Source of the DNA: CAJCBL01 sp035298965
GTDB lineage: Bacteria; Verrucomicrobiota; Verrucomicrobiia; Opitutales; Opitutaceae
NCBI GenBank assembly: GCA_035298965.1
Contig: DATGXO010000086.1
Location: 1 to 36,571, forward strand
DNA length: 36,571 nucleotides
Direction: 5' to 3'
Positions within the stretch are counted from its first letter, which is position 1. Each line of letters opens with the position of its first letter. The notes under the pieces are model-generated. The model searched no databases. It was not told the origin of the DNA and worked only from the letters and a program-made list of their open reading frames with translations. Of this stretch, positions 31,045-36,571 are shown one piece after another. A program made the translations under genes and the position numbers.

Positions 31045-32073
31045 TCAACGCTTCAATGCCGAGACGGGTATTGCGATCAGGATGTCTTCAGATGGATCGC
31101 CGTTTTTCAGGGTCCAACGGATGGAATGGCTCTTATCGTCGGTTTCCCGGTGCTCTTGTCCGCGCACGCCGTCGAAAGAGGCTTCTTCAGGGTGCGGAAA
31201 TTCGTCGGGAAGGTAGAATTCCGGAGGCCTTCTGGCAGTCACGAACACATCGTAGACCTTCAAACCAAGGCCGGTGGCAGAGGATAGCTCGACCACTTCC
31301 TTCCCGATCGGCCCGTACCACGTAGCGCCCGAGCACAAGATATAGTCGAAGAGGTAGTAACGGTCTTTCCAGTTCTCGACGTTGAGCGACCTGAATGGGA
31401 TCACCTCATCGTCGCTCTCTTCGGAATCGTAGGACTTGGAGTAGTGGAGCGATTGGGGATGGATCGTGACGGAATAGGCCACTTGCACACGAACTGTGCT
31501 GCCGGGCTGGGAGGGCTGTTGCCAGACATAGGAAGCGCGGTAGGCGCTGCCGCCGGTGAAATCGACGCACCACGCATAATGGGAAATCTTGGGGGCGAAG
31601 CGTGCGTCGAGTTTACCTGAGACTAGACTGTCGACGAGTTTCGCCTCACGACGGGAGATGGCGATCGCCCTCCGTAGCACCATCGCCGGCTCCTTGCCGT
31701 CGACCGTCACTTTGAAGTCGTCGATGGTGACGATCTTCGAACTCAGGCCGGTGACGGGGAAACCGACGAGGTAGAGCTGGCCGGCGAGTTCGGCGGGCGA
31801 GGTGTCATCCATCTCGAAGTCGGCGGTGACGTCGGCTTTCAACGTGTCGCCGTCGCCGGGGCGGAGGTGGATCTTCACGTCGGCGGTTTTCATCGCGACC
31901 TTCAGCCCAGCGGGGGCGTCGGCGACGAGGCCGGGATTGGAGAACGCGCTGCCGCTGTGCGGGCCTTTCTCGCGGAGCACGGCGATGTCGGCTCGGGCGA
32001 CGAGAGCGGCGCCGGCCAGAGCGACGACCAACAACGTTCGGCTGCGGAGCGTGGGGCGAAGTGATGAAAGCAT
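31045..32073 (-). CDS. Secreted protein of unknown function, lower GC in 3' part
   Basis: A protein of 342 residues that I do not recognise. MLSSLRPTLRSRTLLVVALA followed by GAALVARAD is a Sec signal, cut probably after ARA. The mature protein has beta-rich segments (KVAMKTADVKIHLRPGDG, KADVTADFEMDDTSPAEL, LYLVGFPVTG) and a long aromatic C-terminal half (NVENWKDRYYLFDYILCSG, WYGPIGKEVVEL), which suggests one or two extracellular domains. Composition changes along the gene. Sixty-base stretches counted by hand gave 30 and 32 G+C at 31081-31140 and 31381-31440, against 40 at 31861-31920 near the 5' end. This could reflect foreign origin of the C-terminal half. The ATG at 32071-32073 is chosen; an earlier start would add 18 non-signal residues. 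Confidence 0.72.
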   Translation of the reverse strand: MLSSLRPTLRSRTLLVVALAGAALVARADIAVLREKGPHSGSAFSNPGLVADAPAGLKVAMKTADVKIHLRPGDGDTLKADVTADFEMDDTSPAELAGQLYLVGFPVTGLSSKIVTIDDFKVTVDGKEPAMVLRRAIAISRREAKLVDSLVSGKLDARFAPKISHYAWCVDFTGGSAYRASYVWQQPSQPGSTVRVQVAYSVTIHPQSLHYSKSYDSEESDDEVIPFRSLNVENWKDRYYLFDYILCSGATWYGPIGKEVVELSSATGLGLKVYDVFVTARRPPEFYLPDEFPHPEEASFDGVRGQEHRETDDKSHSIRWTLKNGDPSEDILIAIPVSALKR

Positions 32074-32283
32074 GGGAGGGAGCGCGGGGCGCGGCGGGAT
32101 CTCACTGCATCCGTGAACAACGGACAAGGATCGAACCCACCGACCTGATCACGTGTGCGCCTTGGTGCGTCTGCGCGAAAGCGCGCGGCCGGCGGCGGCG
32201 TGAGAATGCGGCGGTTTGAGAACATGGCGGTTTGGCGCGAAAGTTGGCGGTGCCGGGCTGCAGGTCGGTTCGGCGCTCCTGCC

Positions 32284-33662
32284 ATGAATGCCGAGAGCCC
32301 ACTTCGGCGTGGTGAAACGCCCCTCGCGGTGCTCCTGCCGCACGCTCCCATCCTGGTTCCCGCCGTGGCCGGCTCCCGCCAGCAGGCGTGTCGCGCGACC
32401 GTCGCGGCGATGCGCGAGACTGCGCGGCGCGTGGTCGAGGCGCGACCGGAGACCGTCGTGCTCGTCTCGCCCCATGCGCCGCGGGAGGAACGCTCGTTCG
32501 GCGTGACGGCGGGAAACGTGGCCGGCTCGTTGGCACCGTTTGGCGCGCGGCGGGCGTCGGTGCAGCTGCCGGGCGATCCGGAGTTGTCGGGAGTGTTGCG
32601 GAGCGCGGCCGCGGAACGCGATTTGCCGTCGGCGCGGCTACCGGCGACGACGCTCGATCACGGGAGCGTGGTGCCGCTGTGGTTTCTGGCAGAGGCCGGT
32701 TGGGATGGCCCGACCGTGATCGTGGCCCTCTCGGCGGACGACAACTCGCGTATCGGCGAGCTGGGCGAATGCGTGGCGATTGCCGCGCAACGCCTCGGCC
32801 GGCGTGTGGCCGTGGTGGCGAGCGGCGACATGAGCCACCGGCTTCAGCCCGGCGCGCCGTGCGGCTACGATCCGCACGCGGTCGATTTCGACGCGGCCTT
32901 CATCCACCAGTTGCGGCTTGGTGCGACGCACCGGCTGGCGGAGGCGGTGGCGCCGTTGCGGGAGTGCGCGGCGGAGGATGTCGTCGAATCGACGCTGTTC
33001 GCGCTCGGCGCGACCGGTTGGAGCGCGGAGGGGCGTGAGGTGCTCGGCTACGAAGGGCCGTTCGGCGTCGGCTACGGCGTGGCGGTGCTTTGCGCGGCGG
33101 AGACGGAAGAAGGAACGGCCGCCGAGGAGAAGCGGCAGCGGCAACTGGCCGAGCTGCCCGCGGTGGCGCGCGCGGCGATCGCGACCGCGCTCGGCCTACC
33201 GGGCGATGTGGTCGAGCCACGGGTTGGCGACTGCCCGGGCGCGAACGGCGTGTTCGTCACGCTGCACACGGCTGCCGGGGAGCTGCGTGGCTGTATCGGA
33301 ACGCTCGCATCGCGCACCGGCGATCTTGCGGCGGAGACGTGGCGGATGGCGCGCGAGGCGGCGTTGGCGGATCCGCGGTTTCCGCCGGTCACGTCCGGAG
33401 AACTCGCGGCGTTGCACTTTGAGGTGACGGTGCTCGGTCCGCTCGAGGAGATCGAGTCGGCGGAGGCGCTCGATCCGCGGCGGTGGGGCGTGGTCGTGCG
33501 CGCGGCGGACGGGCGGCGCGGGCTCTTGCTGCCGGACATCCCGGAGGTGACGACCGTCGCGCGGCAGCTGGAGATCGCCCGCGCGAAGGCCCGGATCGGC
33601 GCGGACGAACCGGTGCGGCTGCAACGTTTCTCCGCGCAGCGCATCGAGGAGGCGGTGCGGGC

Positions 33663-33666
<4 letters not shown>
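32284..33666 (+). CDS. amrB-amrA: MEMO (LigB-like)-AMMECR1 fusion, AmmeMemoRadiSam system
   Basis: A protein of 460 residues with two domains. Residues 12 to about 272 match the MEMO/class III extradiol dioxygenase-like family: LLPHAPILVPAV (His20), VSPHAPREERSFGV (His64), LDHGSVVPLWF (His126) and SGDMSHRLQP (His185). These are the expected metal-side residues. Residues from about 285 to 456 are AMMECR1, identified by LRGCIGTLASR (335-345) with Cys337, and by a late LPDIPEV segment. The two functions are usually encoded as separate genes. The stop overlaps the radical-SAM gene as GTGA, so the triad is made as one unit. Biological role is not established, though the system name comes from the co-occurrence of these three families. 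The ATG at 32284-32286 gives a proper start. Confidence 0.93.
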
Positions 33667-34697
<1,031 letters not shown>

Positions 34698-34813
34698 GCG
34701 ACGGCGTGGCGGTGCGTGTTGTCGGTGCCGAGCGGATCGGCGGGGTGGGGCGCGAAGGTTCATGAATGCAGGTGGCCGGAGCGCGCCAGCGACGGGTTCC
34801 GGCTTTTGCGCCC

Positions 34814-34855
34814 ATGTCACGCGGCCGTAACGGGGCTGTAACAATCGGCTGTTAG
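34814..34855 (+). promoter_or_regulatory. Candidate Pho box (PhoB binding site)
   Basis: Three heptamers are spaced at exactly 11 bases, the pattern of a Pho box: ATGTCAC (34814-34820), CCGTAAC (34825-34831) and CTGTAAC (34836-34842). A fourth, CTGTTAG, follows at 34849-34855 with a spacing of 13. The third fits the second half-site of the E. coli consensus, CTGT(A/C)A(C/T). The site is 80 bases upstream of a phosphate-type porin and pstS, as expected for PhoB control. Confidence 0.6.
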
Positions 34856-34922
34856 CTTCGGTCCCGACGCAGCCGGCGCGCAGTCGGCCGCGAGTTCGAT
34901 CCCAACCACACCGAATCCTAAC

Positions 34923-36209
34923 ATGCTCAAACTCTCGCACGCCCTGCTCGCCGTCGTCGGCGGCATCGCCCTCACCTCCGCCACTGCCGTGGCCCAGGAC
35001 TCCGGCCCGCTGATCGACATTCTCGTCAAGAAAGGTCTCATCAACGACCAGGAAGCCGAAGAACTCCGCACCGATCTCACCAAAGACTTCGCCGGTACGT
35101 CGGCCGGTAAGCTCAACCTCGGCTCCCAGATCACCGAGTTCAAACTCGGCGGCGACGTGCGCCTCCGCCACCAGTACCAGGAGACGCGCAACCAGAACAC
35201 CACGCTCACGACCGACCGCACGCGCGAGCGCTTCCGCTTCCGCCTCAACGGCGACGTCCAGATGCAGAAGGGCTGGAGCGCCGGCTTCGCCCTCGAGACC
35301 GCCTCCGCGGCCGATTCCGGCAACCAGACCTTCGAGAACGGCGGCGATGATTACTCCATCTATCTCGCCCGCGCCTACATCGGCTGGCAGCCGCGCAACG
35401 ACCTGAAGTTCGTCGCCGGCAAGATCAAGAATCCCATCTACACCACCGACCTCGTGTGGGACGGAGACATCAACCCGCAAGGCGTTTCCGAAACCTACAT
35501 CGTCTCGCTCGGCGGCAAGGACTCGATCGAGTTCCGCGCCCTCCAGTCGATCATGGACGACAACAACGAGGCCACCAAGGGCCGCACCGGCAACGACGCC
35601 TGGCTCTTCGCCCAGCAGGCCGTGTTCACGAAATACTTCGGCACGACCAAGCTCATCGCCGCGCCCGGCTACATGGCCTACAGCACGTCGAACATGTCCG
35701 GCTTGACGAACGAGACGCCGTTCAACGGCGACACCATCGGCCTCTCGCTCGCCACCTTCGCCGGCGAGGTGGAGTTCGCCAACATCGGCGCCGAGGGCAA
35801 CAGTCTGAAGGTTTACTGGGATTCGTCCTACAACTTCGAGGCCGGCACCCGCGTGCACAAAGTCTACGGCCTCTCCTCCGCCACTTGGAACAAGGACCCG
35901 CTCGCGTGGCTCCTCGGCGTCGGCTACAGCCACGGCTCCGGCAAGCTGCAGGGCGACTGGAACGTGCGCCTCGACTACCGCCGCATCGGCGTCGGCTCGA
36001 TCGACCCCAACCTCAGCGACTCCGACTTCGCCTTCGGCAACCTCAACCAGGACGGCTTCAAGCTCGGCGCGAGCTACAACCTCGTCGATTTCTGCAGCCT
36101 CAACGTGACTTACTTCCGCACCTCCGACATCCGCGACACGCTCAAGCACGCGGTGGCGGGCCTCGACAAATCGAGCATCCTCCAGGTCGACCTCGTGACG
36201 AAGTTCTGA
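34923..36209 (+). CDS. Putative porin of a phosphate-uptake locus
   Basis: A protein of 428 residues with Sec signal MLKLSHALLAVVGGIALTSA cut probably at VAQ|DS. The mature N-terminus is a short helical segment, LIDILVKKGLINDQEAEEL, typical of the periplasmic coil that trimeric porins of Verrucomicrobia and Planctomycetes carry. About 16 amphipathic beta strands follow, with alternating hydrophobic and polar residues and aromatic belts (EFKLGGDVRLRHQYQE, RERFRFRLNGDVQMQK, LKFVAGKIKNPIYTTDLVWD). The protein ends QVDLVTKF with a terminal Phe, as outer-membrane proteins do. The nearest remembered class is the OprO/OprP-like or 'putative porin' family. It lies 41 bases ahead of pstS and behind a Pho-box candidate, so phosphate is the likely but unproven solute. 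Confidence 0.85.
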   Translation: MLKLSHALLAVVGGIALTSATAVAQDSGPLIDILVKKGLINDQEAEELRTDLTKDFAGTSAGKLNLGSQITEFKLGGDVRLRHQYQETRNQNTTLTTDRTRERFRFRLNGDVQMQKGWSAGFALETASAADSGNQTFENGGDDYSIYLARAYIGWQPRNDLKFVAGKIKNPIYTTDLVWDGDINPQGVSETYIVSLGGKDSIEFRALQSIMDDNNEATKGRTGNDAWLFAQQAVFTKYFGTTKLIAAPGYMAYSTSNMSGLTNETPFNGDTIGLSLATFAGEVEFANIGAEGNSLKVYWDSSYNFEAGTRVHKVYGLSSATWNKDPLAWLLGVGYSHGSGKLQGDWNVRLDYRRIGVGSIDPNLSDSDFAFGNLNQDGFKLGASYNLVDFCSLNVTYFRTSDIRDTLKHAVAGLDKSSILQVDLVTKF

Positions 36210-36250
36210 GCGCGCCGCGCCCATCAACGTAACAACGACACGCACTCAAC

Positions 36251-36571
36251 ATGAAGAAAACCATCTCCGTTCTCCTCGCCGCCGCCGCTCTCGCCGGCTC
36301 GCTCTCCGCCTCCGACAAGCTCGTGATCAAGGGCTCCGACACCCTCGGCGCCAAACTCGTCCCGCAGGTCGCCGAGGCCTTCAAGGCCCAGCACCCCGAG
36401 GTCGCGTTCGAGATCGCCGCCGAAGGCTCCACGACCGGCATCGCCGCCATCACCGACGGCACCGCCCAGATCGGCATGTCCTCCCGCCGCGCCAAGCCCA
36501 CCGAACTCTCCGCCGCGCTCGCGAAGGGCGTGAGCATGAAGCCCACGATCGTCGCCTACGACGGCATCGCC
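36251..36571 (+). CDS. pstS: PstS-like phosphate-binding protein, 3' end missing
   Basis: The first 107 codons of a periplasmic phosphate ABC-transporter binding protein that runs off the window. The signal MKKTISVLLAAAALAGSLSA is cut near SLSA|SD. The mature protein begins SDKLVIKGSDTLGAKLVPQV with the typical KGSDT phosphate loop, then AAEGSTTGIAAI and QIGMSSRRAKPTE, matching the ligand-binding loops of the PBP_like_2 PstS group. The gene is 41 bases after the porin stop on the same strand, so the two are probably one Pho-regulated transcript. Downstream pstCAB or phoU should follow outside the window. Confidence 0.9.
   Translation, partial: MKKTISVLLAAAALAGSLSASDKLVIKGSDTLGAKLVPQVAEAFKAQHPEVAFEIAAEGSTTGIAAITDGTAQIGMSSRRAKPTELSAALAKGVSMKPTIVAYDGIA

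Overview
The window is a GC-rich bacterial chromosome segment, most likely from the Verrucomicrobia (Opitutales/Opitutaceae type). The case for this is a cell-division and wall cluster with a fused MurC-MurB enzyme and divergent FtsA/FtsZ, a prepilin-like protein with a glycine/asparagine-rich exterior, a two-part porin with an N-terminal helical segment, and intergenic palindromes of the kind I associate with that group. The taxonomic call is inference from gene content and remembered similarity, not from a marker-gene search. Recognisable Shine-Dalgarno sequences are rare. Most starts were chosen from protein family boundaries and from ATGA/GTGA overlaps.

Region 1 (1-9565, + strand) is the distal half of a dcw cluster: the end of a LysM protein, ftsW, murG, murC-murB fusion, ddl, ftsQ, ftsA, ftsZ. 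The genes from ftsW to ftsA overlap by 4 to 14 bases, so they are probably one transcript. Lipid II synthesis (MurG), the cytoplasmic precursor steps (MurC/MurB/Ddl), septal glycan polymerisation (FtsW) and the divisome scaffold (FtsQ/A/Z) are therefore made together. The FtsZ has an altered T7 (synergy) loop and the FtsA has altered nucleotide-binding motifs. A lipoprotein of the YiiX papain-like family follows ftsZ.

Region 2 (10258-18665) holds a minus-strand GT2 glycosyltransferase, then serS, a nucleotidyltransferase/GHMP-kinase fusion, tilS and ftsH on the plus strand. The tilS gene carries the most unusual feature in the window: an in-frame block of twelve degenerate 21-bp units, most with a GTTG-N4-CAAC dyad, inserted between its PP-loop and the next conserved motif. 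Removing the block restores normal TilS spacing. REP-like palindromes lie in the gaps.

Region 3 (19001-29559) is mostly minus strand: a membrane-anchored TPR protein with a large internal duplication, a Tat-exported metallo-beta-lactamase-fold hydrolase, a PAS histidine kinase with a four-cysteine cluster, rsmA, a pseudopilin, an OGG1-type DNA glycosylase with a small exported protein, and rplU-rpmA. A WcaI-like GT4 glycosyltransferase runs the other way.

Region 4 (29883-36571) has an MFS permease, a secreted protein whose 3' part is markedly lower in GC, a MEMO-AMMECR1 fusion overlapping its radical-SAM partner, and a phosphate locus (Pho-box-like repeats, porin, pstS) that runs off the window edge. 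No tRNA, rRNA, CRISPR array, prophage or transposase was seen.
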